From Brassicibacter mesophilus (GTDB taxonomy: Bacteria > Bacillota > Clostridia > Tissierellales > Proteiniboraceae): DNA of 64,000 bases. Position numbers and translations under genes: made by a program. The stretch spans positions 1 to 64,000 of the forward strand of contig NZ_JBNPXI010000001.1 of assembly GCF_050433385.1 (NCBI RefSeq). Direction: 5' to 3'. Of this stretch, positions 1-8,906 are shown in pieces. The notes below the pieces were generated by a model, which was given only the letters and a program-made list of their open reading frames with translations, was not told where the DNA came from and did not search any database. How positions within the stretch are numbered: the stretch's first letter is position 1; each line of letters begins with the position of its first letter.

Positions 1-114
1 TTGCATAAAACACATTAGTTTACATTTAAAAATTCACTTCTACATCTATAGGTTCTTTCTACACCTCTTTTAATCATGAGTTTCGCAATTACCTAATATT
101 TTCTATAGAAAATC

Positions 115-300
115 AAAAAGTAACCTCAATCCCTATAGGGACGAAAGGTTACTTCCGCGGTTCCACCCTATTTGATACCAAAAGGTATCCACTTAAGTTA
201 AAGTGCTCAGAAGCTCCATTCACTAAGAAATCACATTAGGCTTGCACCCTTCCTAACTCGCTGTAGAGATTTGGTTAGCTACTTTCTTCCTCATTGCAAC
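115..300 (-). promoter_or_regulatory. T-box riboswitch, glycyl type (GGA specifier)
   Basis: Read on the minus strand this is a compact T-box leader. It has a stem I start (GAGGAAGAAAGTAG), an apical AGCGA/GGTGCAAG segment, a specifier region and the T-box core AGGGTGGAACCGCGG at 155-169. A terminator stem (AAGTAACC/GGTTACTT plus T-run) lies at about 115-153. Aligned by eye to the Bacillus glyQS leader, the specifier triplet is GGA (215-217), a glycine codon. The T-box bulge TGGA would pair with a UCCA tRNA end, as expected for tRNA-Gly. Uncharged tRNA-Gly should stabilise the antiterminator. The controlled gene is beyond position 1; by synteny it is glyQ or glyS. Confidence 0.93.
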
Positions 301-352
301 ATAATAATTACTATAGTACATAATTTAGCAGATAACTTTAATGTTGTCAATA

Positions 353-847
353 CTACTCATTATCAATATTTTGTTCAGAATCATTATCTAAATTAGAGCC
401 ATTTCTATCTTCTCTTTTAACAGCTTTTTTTACTTTATCTACTGTCTTTTCTGCCATTGAATTAATATCAACTACTTCGCCGTCTTCTTTCGTTATTTCA
501 ATACTACATTTTGCTAACACTGCAGCTGTCAACCCAAACGCTGCCATAGGAGCAGCCAATAACGCTCCAATCACTCCAGCAGTAACTGGAATATTTACTA
601 TTATTTCTCCATCCTTTTTAATAGTAATCTTAGTTACATTTCCTTTTCTAAGTGCTTCTTTAAGTTTGTCAATAATTACATCGCCTTTGCTAGAAATGTT
701 CTCACTCCAAGTCCCCTGGTTTTGCTCGATATCAATTAATGCTTCAACAACGCTACCATTATGTTTTTCTAGTATTTCTTTTGCATCCTTATAGCTTAAT
801 CCAGTTCTTTCTCTTATGGTATCAATTTTCTCTAGACTAATTTCCAT
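353..847 (-). CDS. DUF4342 protein with N-terminal UBA-like domain
   Basis: This 164-residue protein has a UBA/TS-N-like three-helix segment at about residues 4-42 (pattern IRERTGLSYKDAKEILE, then VVEALIDIE), as in nascent-chain-associated UBA folds. A basic beta-rich part follows, then a glycine/alanine-rich hydrophobic stretch at about 85-112 and a charged tail. This layout matches the DUF4342 family. The hydrophobic part may touch the membrane. It is the last gene before the glycyl T-box, 17 bases downstream of recO and probably co-transcribed with it. Its cellular role is unknown. Confidence 0.8.
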   Translation of the reverse strand: MEISLEKIDTIRERTGLSYKDAKEILEKHNGSVVEALIDIEQNQGTWSENISSKGDVIIDKLKEALRKGNVTKITIKKDGEIIVNIPVTAGVIGALLAAPMAAFGLTAAVLAKCSIEITKEDGEVVDINSMAEKTVDKVKKAVKREDRNGSNLDNDSEQNIDNE

Positions 848-864
848 CCTAATACCTCCATTTT

Positions 865-1611
865 TTATTTTTCTAGGGCATGTATAAACTCTAGCGACTT
901 AAAATTTCTTTTCTCAATACGAGAAAAAACATATTTCATTAGTATTTTTTCAATTTTATTTATCTCGTCATCTGCTAATTTTACTTCATTTATATCATTT
1001 AGTGGTGTATATAATAATTCTTCTAATTTTAATAGAGTGTTTCGATTTATAGTATCACCATACAAATCATTTTTTAGGCATTTTTCACACACTATACCGC
1101 CATGAGTAGTACTAAATTTTATGTTATTATTAGTTTGTCCTCCACATAAAACACAGCTTCCTAGATGTGGTCTATAGCCGATAAAACTAATATATTTCAA
1201 TTTAAAGGCTAAAGTAAGTTTTTTATATCCTTGCTTTGTATCAGAAAGAACCTTGAGCGCTTTTACGAGCATTTCAAATAGCTTTTCATTAGACTCTTCT
1301 TCCGATATACCTGCATCAATAAGCTCTATCATGTATGTAGCATATGCAAGCTTATGCAAATCCTCTCTTAATCCATAATAAGAATTCAACACTTCTCCTT
1401 GATTTATATGATAAAAGTTCTTACCTTGATACAGCAAAAAATTGCTATAGCAAAAAACCTGTGTACTAGCAACCAAACTGCTTTTTGGACTTCTTGCTCC
1501 TTTTGCTATAGCCTGTATCTTACCGTTTTTTTTCGTAAATATTGTGAGTATTTTATCTGACTCATCGTATTTAGTTTGACGTAATACTAATCCTTCAGTG
1601 GTTACAAACAT
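865..1611 (-). CDS. recO: DNA repair protein RecO
   Basis: RecO is the recombination mediator that loads RecA onto SSB-coated DNA with RecF/RecR. The 248-residue protein has the usual length. It has an N-terminal OB fold (starting MFVTTEGLVLRQTKYDESDKIL), a helical middle and a zinc-finger pair of CxxC motifs (CVLC and CEKC) at about 153-178. The ATG follows TTGAGGTGAATAA. It lies 14 bases downstream of the yqzL-like gene, in the Firmicute order era-yqzL-recO-gly synthetase. Confidence 0.97.
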   Translation of the reverse strand: MFVTTEGLVLRQTKYDESDKILTIFTKKNGKIQAIAKGARSPKSSLVASTQVFCYSNFLLYQGKNFYHINQGEVLNSYYGLREDLHKLAYATYMIELIDAGISEEESNEKLFEMLVKALKVLSDTKQGYKKLTLAFKLKYISFIGYRPHLGSCVLCGGQTNNNIKFSTTHGGIVCEKCLKNDLYGDTINRNTLLKLEELLYTPLNDINEVKLADDEINKIEKILMKYVFSRIEKRNFKSLEFIHALEK

Positions 1612-1625
1612 TTATTCACCTCAAG

Positions 1626-1778
1626 TTAAAATCCCTGCAGTAACTTCTCTTCACGAATTTTATTTCCTTCTATCTTAATATCTTTACTTATCACTACTTC
1701 TTCAATTTCTTTATAATAAAGATATGCATCCACATTACCTGTAACTTCAAATATTTGCCACATTTCATTCAATAGCAT
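1626..1778 (-). CDS. yqzL: YqzL-like small protein
   Basis: This 50-residue ORF starts MLLNEMWQIFEVTGNVDAYL behind a good ribosome site (TAGGAGGGAAATATA-ATG) and ends in GF. The pattern W-x2-F-x3-G-N-x2-A-Y-L-x-Y-K-E is that of the YqzL family, which sits between era and recO in Bacillus and many Clostridia. Its function is unknown. The position 14 bases before recO and the family pattern make it a real gene despite its size. Confidence 0.85.
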   Translation of the reverse strand: MLLNEMWQIFEVTGNVDAYLYYKEIEEVVISKDIKIEGNKIREEKLLQGF

Positions 1779-1891
1779 TATATTTCCCTCCTATAATAGA
1801 CTATTTATATATTAGTTTATTACTAGATTGCATTTTTAATACAATGCAAATTGTGCTATTTAATACAAAATGAACAAAATGTGCTTTTACA

Positions 1892-2779
1892 TTATCTGTA
1901 TCCAAAATATTTTATAAGCTTTTCTTTCTCTCTCCAGTTTTTTTCTACTTTAACCCATAAAGTAAGAAATATTTGGCTACCTAAGAGATTTTCAATATCT
2001 AGTCTTGCACTTTTCCCTATACCCTTAAGCTTTCTTCCGCCTTTCCCAATGATAATTCCTTTATGTGATTCTCTTTCACAATATATAGTGGCATTTATAT
2101 CAATAATATTTTTATTTTCTCTTTGCTTTATCATATCAATTCCAACTGCTATACCATGGGGCACTTCTTCATCTAAGTAGTTTAATGCTTTTTCTCTGAT
2201 GATTTCCGAGACTATTTGTCTTTCGGGCTGATCTGTTATCATGTCTTCTGGAAAATATTTCGGTCCTTCTGGTAGCATGTCTACTATAACTCTGAGTAGC
2301 CTATCAACACCTAAGCCTTCCTGTGCAGAAATAGGGATTATATCTTTAAAAATGTCATACTGACTGTAATTTTCAATAATTTGTGTGACTTCTTCATTTT
2401 TCAATTTATCTATTTTGTTAATTACTAATATTTTAGGTGTAGATATATTTTGAATTTGCTCCATTATAAACTTATCCCCAGGTCCTATTTCAGTACTTTC
2501 ATCTACAAGCCATAGTATTACATCAACTTCATTAAGTGTTTCTTTTGATACATTCACCATATATTCCCCTAGCTTGTTTTTAGGCTTATGTATTCCAGGA
2601 GTATCTAAAAATACTATTTGCTCATTATCACCAGTGTAAACACATTGAATTCTATTTCTTGTTGTTTGTGGCTTATCTGAAATGATAGCAATCTTTTCTC
2701 CGATTATTCGGTTTAGTAGCGTAGACTTTCCTACATTTGGTCTCCCAATTATTGTTGCAAATCCTGATTTGTATATCAT
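1892..2779 (-). CDS. era: GTPase Era
   Basis: Era is an essential GTPase that binds the 3' end of 16S rRNA during 30S maturation. The 295 residues contain G1 GRPNVGKS, G3 DTPG, G4 NKID and G5 SAQEG, then a C-terminal KH domain with the GKGG loop (HKGIIIGKGGRKLK). An ATG three codons into the open frame is preferred because it is eight bases from GGAG. The gene abuts cdd and precedes yqzL/recO, the classic arrangement. Confidence 0.98.
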   Translation of the reverse strand: MIYKSGFATIIGRPNVGKSTLLNRIIGEKIAIISDKPQTTRNRIQCVYTGDNEQIVFLDTPGIHKPKNKLGEYMVNVSKETLNEVDVILWLVDESTEIGPGDKFIMEQIQNISTPKILVINKIDKLKNEEVTQIIENYSQYDIFKDIIPISAQEGLGVDRLLRVIVDMLPEGPKYFPEDMITDQPERQIVSEIIREKALNYLDEEVPHGIAVGIDMIKQRENKNIIDINATIYCERESHKGIIIGKGGRKLKGIGKSARLDIENLLGSQIFLTLWVKVEKNWREKEKLIKYFGYR

Positions 2780-2790
2780 TGTTTTCACTC

Positions 2791-3195
2791 CTATTTATCT
2801 TCTTTCTCCAAATCCTCAGGTCCAAAGCTATAAGGTAACAGCTCATCAAGCTTATACATTTTATACTCATTCTCATTCTTGGCTATAATTATCGTTGCAT
2901 CTCTGCCAAATTCTCTAATCACCTGCCTACACACACCACATGGATAGGTAAATTGTTCTGGATTACCTACAACAGCAATAGCTTCAATATCTTGCTCTCC
3001 TTCAGACACAGCTTTTGATATAGCCGTTCTCTCAGCACATATAGTTGGAGTATACGAAGCTGACTCAATATTGCATCCAGTATATATATTTCCGCTTTTT
3101 GTCAATAAAGCAGCTCCTACTTTAAACCCTGAATATGGAACATATGCTTTATCTTGAGCTTCAAGAGCTTTTTTAATTAATTGTTTTGCATCCAT
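2791..3195 (-). CDS. cdd: Cytidine deaminase
   Basis: This enzyme deaminates cytidine and deoxycytidine to uridine forms in pyrimidine salvage. The 134-residue homotetramer-type enzyme has the zinc motifs CAERTA (Cys ligand and catalytic Glu) and PCGVCRQ (two Cys ligands), plus the substrate region CNIESASY. The start follows GGGGGTGATTAT. It sits 11 bases upstream of era, as in Bacillus and Clostridia. Confidence 0.97.
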   Translation of the reverse strand: MDAKQLIKKALEAQDKAYVPYSGFKVGAALLTKSGNIYTGCNIESASYTPTICAERTAISKAVSEGEQDIEAIAVVGNPEQFTYPCGVCRQVIREFGRDATIIIAKNENEYKMYKLDELLPYSFGPEDLEKEDK

Positions 3196-3206
3196 ATAAT
3201 CACCCC

Positions 3207-4280
3207 CTATTTTATCTCAATAGATGGACTAATTCTAGTTACTTGAATCCAGGTTACTCCAGGATTTAGTTTTAGTTCTTCTCCTGTTTCATCATAATAT
3301 ATTGTTTTACTATTAATAGATTCTTTACTCCATGTTATATTTTTTGCTTTGCCATTAGTTATATACATTCCTTTTCCTTTACCTACAAGCTGTATATCCA
3401 GTCGCCCTTCACTATCTAATAACTTTGTCTTCGCTTCTTGAATAATTATATTTTTAGCAATTATTTGAGTTTCATCAAATTCATCTACGTGTAATTTTCC
3501 ATCTTTATATCTATTGTATACTTTAGCTTCACTGTCATATACATACTTAGTAGTGTTATCTGAATTATAGTTAATCACTATATTCTCTGCCTTAGCACCT
3601 TCAATGTCTAGATCACTTTCGTTAAATTTCAATACTTTAAAGTTGCTATCTTGTTTATATTTCAATCTATTTTGCTCTTTTCTTATAGCTTCCATACTTG
3701 TATAAAGATTGTTTGGCTCTTTCTTGCCTGTTTTCTTATATCTCCAAAAGGCACCGCTATAAAGTCCATCTATATCAGCAATCTTATACTTTTTAACGTC
3801 TGCTTTGGCTGCTTCACTTCCTCCACATCTTACATAGATTGGATCATATTCTAGAAGCGTTGTTATAAAATAAGGTCGTGCACTTCTAACAGGCCCGATA
3901 AGTTCAGGCTCATTAACTAAGAATACTCCCATATATCTAGTATATGGAGCCTCAACTAAGAATTCATACACAATTTCAGCTTGGCTCAATCCTGACTGCC
4001 ATCTCGCTCTTGGGTGATTATCAAACATAATTGCAACTGGTCTTCGTTCCACTTTGCTCTTTTCTACAATAATACCACTAAATGGAGAGATAACTCCATC
4101 TTTTATTTCATTTTCTTCTATGCCGGTTGATTCATCACCAATATCATCTTCACTTTTAGTTTCATTATCTACAATGTTATCTGCTGGAATTTCACCTTTA
4201 TTCTCTTTATTAGAACATGCTGTAATGCTCATTACAATAATTAAAATAAAAGCCAATAGTATACTATATTTTTTAGACAT
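3207..4280 (-). CDS. DUF3048 (YerB-like) lipoprotein
   Basis: This 357-residue secreted lipoprotein has a hydrophobic signal peptide at residues 5-20 and a lipobox ending ITAC (Cys22). An acidic linker and the paired DUF3048 domains follow. Visible family motifs are RPVAIMFDNHPRARWQSGL, VYEFLVE, GPVRSARPYF and the C-terminal NPGVTWIQV. It belongs to the YerB family of B. subtilis. Its molecular function is unsettled. It lies between the CNNM protein and cdd on the same strand, likely in the same operon. Confidence 0.92.
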   Translation of the reverse strand: MSKKYSILLAFILIIVMSITACSNKENKGEIPADNIVDNETKSEDDIGDESTGIEENEIKDGVISPFSGIIVEKSKVERRPVAIMFDNHPRARWQSGLSQAEIVYEFLVEAPYTRYMGVFLVNEPELIGPVRSARPYFITTLLEYDPIYVRCGGSEAAKADVKKYKIADIDGLYSGAFWRYKKTGKKEPNNLYTSMEAIRKEQNRLKYKQDSNFKVLKFNESDLDIEGAKAENIVINYNSDNTTKYVYDSEAKVYNRYKDGKLHVDEFDETQIIAKNIIIQEAKTKLLDSEGRLDIQLVGKGKGMYITNGKAKNITWSKESINSKTIYYDETGEELKLNPGVTWIQVTRISPSIEIK

Positions 4281-4312
4281 TGACTTTCCCCCTTTTGTAT
4301 TTTTGAGATAAA

Positions 4313-5590
4313 CTACTCTTTTTCAATAATGCTCTTCACTTCAATCATTCTAATTCTTCTGTTGTGCACCTTTGTTACTGCCATTTTCAAGTTATCATAA
4401 GTAACTACATCACCTTGTACTGGAACTCTTCCAAGAGTACTAAATACAAATCCTCCTAATGAATCAAAGTCCTCTTCAGGTAAATCCACATCAAAAATCT
4501 CATTTATTTCTTCTAATGAAACTTCTGCTTTTACTAAAAATGTATTCTCACTTATCTTTTCTATCAAATCTATTTCACTATCAAATTCATCGAGTATATC
4601 GCCAACTATTTCCTCTAGAATATCTTCGATAGTAACAAGGCCCTCTGTTCCGCCATATTCATCGAGTACTATAGCCATATGTATCTTTTTCTGCTGAAGC
4701 TCCTTTAATAGCTGACTAACTTTTTTTGTTTCAGGAACGTAATATGCTGTTCTCATAAGCTCTGTAATAGGCTTTTCTTCTATCCTTTTATCTTTAAATG
4801 ATGCAAATGGTAACAAATCTTTAGCATATATTACTCCAGTTATATTATCTATTGTATCTTTAAAAACAGGTATTCTTGAATGGCCATATGTTATTATTAA
4901 CTCAAGAGCATCTTGCATCCCCTCATCTTCAGATATAGCTATTATATCAATCCTTGGAACCATAACCTCGGTTACATCTATATCATCAATCTCAAATATT
5001 CCTTCAATCATCTCTTTCTCCTGATGTTTTAATATACCTTCTTCTTCACCAACATCTACTAATGACCTAATTTCCTCTTCAGTAACAAAAGGAGTGCTCG
5101 ACAATACTTCGCCGCCCATCATCTTAATAATTGCATTTGTAATGCTGGTTAAAACTAGTAGAATAGGTTTGAATATAAAAGATAATAGTTCTAATGGTCT
5201 TGCAACTTTAACCGCAACTTTAACAGGATTTTGAGCTGCATAGGATTTTGGTGTTATCTCCCCAAATACTAAAATTAGCACAGTCATAGTTAGTGTAGCA
5301 ATAAAAGTTGAGCTTTGCCCCTTAAAAATCACTCCAGTCAATTCAGTTAAAATTGCCGTAGCGGCAATATTAACAAGATTATTACCAATAAGAATAGTAG
5401 ATAATATGTCTCCAGTTTTTCTTTTTACACGCTTTAAAATATTAGCGGACTCTTCATCATGTTCTCTTAGTTGCCTTATTTTTGCTATTGTAATTGATGT
5501 TATAGCTGTTTCAGAACTTGAAAATAATGCAGAAAAAAATAGCAGAATTGCAACTATTCCAAATCGAATATATATATTAACACCAGACAA
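4313..5590 (-). CDS. CNNM/CorC-HlyC family membrane protein with CBS pair
   Basis: This 425-residue protein has an N-terminal CNNM (DUF21) membrane domain of several segments (residues 5-135, including the ETAITS motif). A CBS pair follows at about 195-325 (EVMVPRIDI, GHSRIPVF, ...LVTIEDILEEIVGDI). The C-terminal CorC/HlyC domain is at about 345-420. Such proteins are implicated in Mg2+ or other divalent cation export. The start is TTG, six bases behind GGAGGG. It is the paralogue group often labelled hemolysin, but nothing here shows haemolysis. Confidence 0.93.
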   Translation of the reverse strand: MSGVNIYIRFGIVAILLFFSALFSSSETAITSITIAKIRQLREHDEESANILKRVKRKTGDILSTILIGNNLVNIAATAILTELTGVIFKGQSSTFIATLTMTVLILVFGEITPKSYAAQNPVKVAVKVARPLELLSFIFKPILLVLTSITNAIIKMMGGEVLSSTPFVTEEEIRSLVDVGEEEGILKHQEKEMIEGIFEIDDIDVTEVMVPRIDIIAISEDEGMQDALELIITYGHSRIPVFKDTIDNITGVIYAKDLLPFASFKDKRIEEKPITELMRTAYYVPETKKVSQLLKELQQKKIHMAIVLDEYGGTEGLVTIEDILEEIVGDILDEFDSEIDLIEKISENTFLVKAEVSLEEINEIFDVDLPEEDFDSLGGFVFSTLGRVPVQGDVVTYDNLKMAVTKVHNRRIRMIEVKSIIEKE

Positions 5591-5604
5591 GATTATCCCT
5601 CCAA

Positions 5605-6303
5605 TTACCCAATTGCCTGAAAGACTAGTACAGTAATAAGTATTCCTAATAATGCGCCAGTAAATACTTCAAAAAAAGAGTGTATCTTAACTTCCACACG
5701 ACTTTCTGCGACCAAAAAGGCAATAAGATAGCTTAATGTGGCCAGAAAAGTGTTTTGTGCCATAAATGTAATTGCTGTTGCAATTGAAAATGCTATTGCA
5801 GAATGTCCACTAATTTTACCACCTCTAAAAGGAGTACCAGTTTGTGTTTTAGTCTTAATTGATATAGTTAAAATTATTACTAGTATTATGCTTATAAAAG
5901 TTAAATGTATCGGCGAATTACTGATTTTATATATGATATGTTCTGTAAATGGACTAACTCTATCAAAAAAAAGCAGATATGCAACAACTACAGCATTAGC
6001 TGCTGCAATCAAAACTGCACCAGCAGCTACGTTCTTTGCTATCTCTGCCAATGGATGATATTTTGTTGTAAAAATATCTATCGATTTTTCAATTGCAGTA
6101 TTTATCATTTCGGCAATTATTACTAGAGAAATAGTAAAAAATAATAATAGTAGCTCAATTCTACTAAAATTAAAAAATAGACTTAAAGACAAAACAAAAA
6201 AAGCTGCAATAAAATGAATTCTCATATTTCTTTGAGTTTTTAAAGTATATATTATCCCCGAAACAGCATAGTTAAAGCTATCAATTAGTTTTCTAACTTT
6301 CAT
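5605..6303 (-). CDS. DgkA-type lipid kinase fused to PAP2 phosphatase domain
   Basis: The 232-residue protein is a fusion. Residues 1-115 are a diacylglycerol/undecaprenol kinase domain (EMINTAIEKSIDIF, and HPLAEIAKNVAAGAVL). Residues 120-232 are a PAP2 phosphatase-like domain with the SGH motif (about 166-168) and SR...H motif (SRVEVKIH). It likely acts in lipid-carrier recycling at the membrane by phosphorylating and dephosphorylating undecaprenol or diacylglycerol. In Bacillus the dgkA at this position lacks the PAP2 part; the fusion is common in Clostridia. The gene follows ybeY by 18 bases. Confidence 0.93.
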   Translation of the reverse strand: MKVRKLIDSFNYAVSGIIYTLKTQRNMRIHFIAAFFVLSLSLFFNFSRIELLLLFFTISLVIIAEMINTAIEKSIDIFTTKYHPLAEIAKNVAAGAVLIAAANAVVVAYLLFFDRVSPFTEHIIYKISNSPIHLTFISIILVIILTISIKTKTQTGTPFRGGKISGHSAIAFSIATAITFMAQNTFLATLSYLIAFLVAESRVEVKIHSFFEVFTGALLGILITVLVFQAIG

Positions 6304-6321
6304 GCAAACACCTTATTCTGT

Positions 6322-6780
6322 TTATTTTTTGAAAATACCAAGATTTTTCATCACCAGTTTTTCTTTTTCCCTCATTACAATCTTATCTGCTTCATTAATA
6401 TGATCATATCCTATAAGGTGAAACATACTATGTGCTGTTAAGTAAGCAATTTCTCGTTCTAATGAATGTCCAAATTCTCTTGCTTGTCTTTGAGCTGTCT
6501 CTAGTGAAATCACAATATCTCCCAATAAAGGTGTATAAGGAACGTTAAAATTATCCTCCTCTCCCATAGGAAAAGATAAGACATCAGTTGATCTGTCAAT
6601 ATTTCTATACTCATTATTTAAGATTCTTATCTCTTCATCATCTACGAAAGTAACACTGACCTCATAATTTATTGATTTATTATCAACATTCATGCATTCT
6701 ATCGCAACATTTTCGATTAACTCGGCTATATTATCATCTATTTGGAATTTATCTTGAGAATTTTCTATTACTATCTGCAT
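6322..6780 (-). CDS. ybeY: Endoribonuclease YbeY
   Basis: YbeY is a metal-dependent RNase needed for 16S rRNA 3'-end maturation and ribosome quality control. The 152-residue protein has the zinc motif HSMFHLIGYDH (H-x3-H-x5-H) at about 116-126 and the upstream TDVLSFP motif. The ATG is preceded by GGAGGCAATTAG, which overlaps the pgpH stop, so the two are translationally coupled. Its place between pgpH and dgkA is conserved in Firmicutes. Confidence 0.98.
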   Translation of the reverse strand: MQIVIENSQDKFQIDDNIAELIENVAIECMNVDNKSINYEVSVTFVDDEEIRILNNEYRNIDRSTDVLSFPMGEEDNFNVPYTPLLGDIVISLETAQRQAREFGHSLEREIAYLTAHSMFHLIGYDHINEADKIVMREKEKLVMKNLGIFKK

Positions 6781-8877
6781 CTAATTGCCTCCTTTAAGCT
6801 CAGCTAAATCTAGTTTAGGATATTCTATTCTTTCATGAAAAATGCCCATTAATACATTAACAAAAGAATTAGCAATAGTACTTAAATCTTTTAATGTCAG
6901 GCCACATTCATCAAGCTGTCCGTCGTTCAATTTATCTTTAATTATTTGTCTAACAAGACCTTCAATTTTGCCTTTAGTTGGTTCACGCATAGCTCTTACT
7001 GCCGCTTCTACAGAATCTGCTAGCATAACAATAGCAGCTTCTTTAGTTTGTGGCTTAGGTCCATCATATCTAAAAGTATCTGGCTTAACTGAATTTGCAT
7101 TGTCTCCGTTTAATGCTTTATGATAAAAATATGCAACTAAAGTTTCGCCATGATGTTGTTGAATTATATCTCTAATTTGCATTGGCAATTTATACTTCTG
7201 AGCAAATTCTACTCCATCTTTTGTATGATTAGTAATTATTAAAGTACTTAAGCTTGGATTTATCTTGTCATGAGGGTTTTCCCCATTTAGTTGATTTTCC
7301 TTGAAAAAATATGGTCTTTTTAGCTTCCCTACATCATGATAGTATGCACCTACTCTAGCAAGTAAAGGACTGCCATCTACAGCTTCTGCTGCAGTTTCGC
7401 TAAGATTTCCAACTACTATACTGTGATGATACGTACCAGGCGCTTCAAGCAATAATTTCTTTAGTAATGGCTGATTGGGATTTGATAATTCTAGCAGCTT
7501 AAGAGGCGTTAATATCCCAAACAGACTCTCCCATAATGGTAGAGATCCAATAGTTAGTATCGCACTAAAAAGTCCGTTTAATGCACCATATATGCACCTG
7601 CTTATGAGTTCATGCAACTCTAAGTTATAAATTAAACCAAAAGCTGTTATAATTAAAATATTTATTCCACTCACTAGCAGTCCAGTAAGTAAAATATTGT
7701 ATCGCTGGTGTGTATTTATTACCGCAAATACGCCAGCTGTTCCACCAATTAAAAGTGGAATAATCATGTTTAAGTCATTAGAGGTTATTGTGCCAATAAT
7801 TACAGATAAAATTAAATTAGTAAGTATAGCAAGCTTTGGATTAATAAGTAAAGAAATCAGCATTGTTGCTGTAGAAATTGGTACTAGATATCCGGAAATT
7901 CCATAAATACTTTTAGAAATAATTATTATTGATAATATTATAATAGAAAGAATAAGTAAGAGTTTTGAATTATAAAGAACCTTCTTATCAAAAATATATA
8001 AATACGCAATAATTATCATTTCAAATATAAGTATTATGATTAATGTTCCAAAAATTATACTATAATCAAAGCCTTCAGCTTCTTTAATTAGCCCCGATTT
8101 TTTTATTAGAGAAAAAGCTTTCTGGTCTATTATCTGCTTTTGTTCAACTATAATTTGCCCTTCTTTTATAACTACATCTGGAACCTGTTCTGCAGCTTCT
8201 TTCTTTTTTTGTTGAGTAGTTTCAATATCAAGAAACCAGTTTGGCCTAATAGTTAAATTGATAATACTAATTCCTAAAGTTTTTGCATCGTTTGATAGGT
8301 TTTCAAGATTATCAAAGTTTTTAGCAACATTCTGCTTTTCGTATTCAAGTTCCTCTTCTTTTATACCAAACCCCATTATTTGAGTTACTATCTCATAAAT
8401 ATTGCTTTCTAAAGTCAAAAGAGACTCATCAGATAACCTGATTGCTGCATTATAATCATTCTCAGTAAGTTTTATATTAGATTGCTGTTCTAGTAGTGCT
8501 GCTTTCTTAACCAATGTTATTTCTTCCATATTTTGTATTTCTTTAGTTAATTCAAAAAATTTCTTGATTTCATTCTTTACTTTTACTTGTATTGATGTAT
8601 CCACTCTATATCTTGACTCAACTCTATCCATAGCCTCTTGTTTAAGTCTTTCAGTTGCATTTTCGTCTATTATATCTTTTGTAGCTCTTATATCATCAGG
8701 AGCAACATCACCTATCTTTACAGTAATTTTCTCAGGCGCAATATTACCAACAGTAATTAAATACAGTGATATGGTAAATACAATCCCTATAATAATCTGT
8801 TTTACAACAGTCTTACTGAAAAAAGATGCTATTTTTCCTTTTATCGGTTTGTCCATTTTCTTCATAAATTGGAGCAT
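6781..8877 (-). CDS. pgpH: 7TM-HD cyclic-di-AMP phosphodiesterase PgpH/YqfF
   Basis: The 698-residue membrane protein hydrolyses c-di-AMP. It has an N-terminal transmembrane segment and an extracytoplasmic 7TMR-HDED region (about 60-265). Seven membrane helices follow (about 270-460), then a cytoplasmic HD domain beginning HHSIVVGNLSE, with YYHDVGKLKRP and QQHHGE. The ATG follows GGAGGGAATTTC. It lies between phoH and ybeY, the conserved context. Confidence 0.96.
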   Translation of the reverse strand: MLQFMKKMDKPIKGKIASFFSKTVVKQIIIGIVFTISLYLITVGNIAPEKITVKIGDVAPDDIRATKDIIDENATERLKQEAMDRVESRYRVDTSIQVKVKNEIKKFFELTKEIQNMEEITLVKKAALLEQQSNIKLTENDYNAAIRLSDESLLTLESNIYEIVTQIMGFGIKEEELEYEKQNVAKNFDNLENLSNDAKTLGISIINLTIRPNWFLDIETTQQKKKEAAEQVPDVVIKEGQIIVEQKQIIDQKAFSLIKKSGLIKEAEGFDYSIIFGTLIIILIFEMIIIAYLYIFDKKVLYNSKLLLILSIIILSIIIISKSIYGISGYLVPISTATMLISLLINPKLAILTNLILSVIIGTITSNDLNMIIPLLIGGTAGVFAVINTHQRYNILLTGLLVSGINILIITAFGLIYNLELHELISRCIYGALNGLFSAILTIGSLPLWESLFGILTPLKLLELSNPNQPLLKKLLLEAPGTYHHSIVVGNLSETAAEAVDGSPLLARVGAYYHDVGKLKRPYFFKENQLNGENPHDKINPSLSTLIITNHTKDGVEFAQKYKLPMQIRDIIQQHHGETLVAYFYHKALNGDNANSVKPDTFRYDGPKPQTKEAAIVMLADSVEAAVRAMREPTKGKIEGLVRQIIKDKLNDGQLDECGLTLKDLSTIANSFVNVLMGIFHERIEYPKLDLAELKGGN

Positions 8878-8906
8878 GAAATTCCCTCCACATGGTCAAT
8901 TTTATA

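Noticed and set aside
4313..5590. Label as haemolysin
   Set aside because: The CNNM plus CBS plus CorC-HlyC domain layout indicates a cation-transport-related protein; the haemolysin name is historical.
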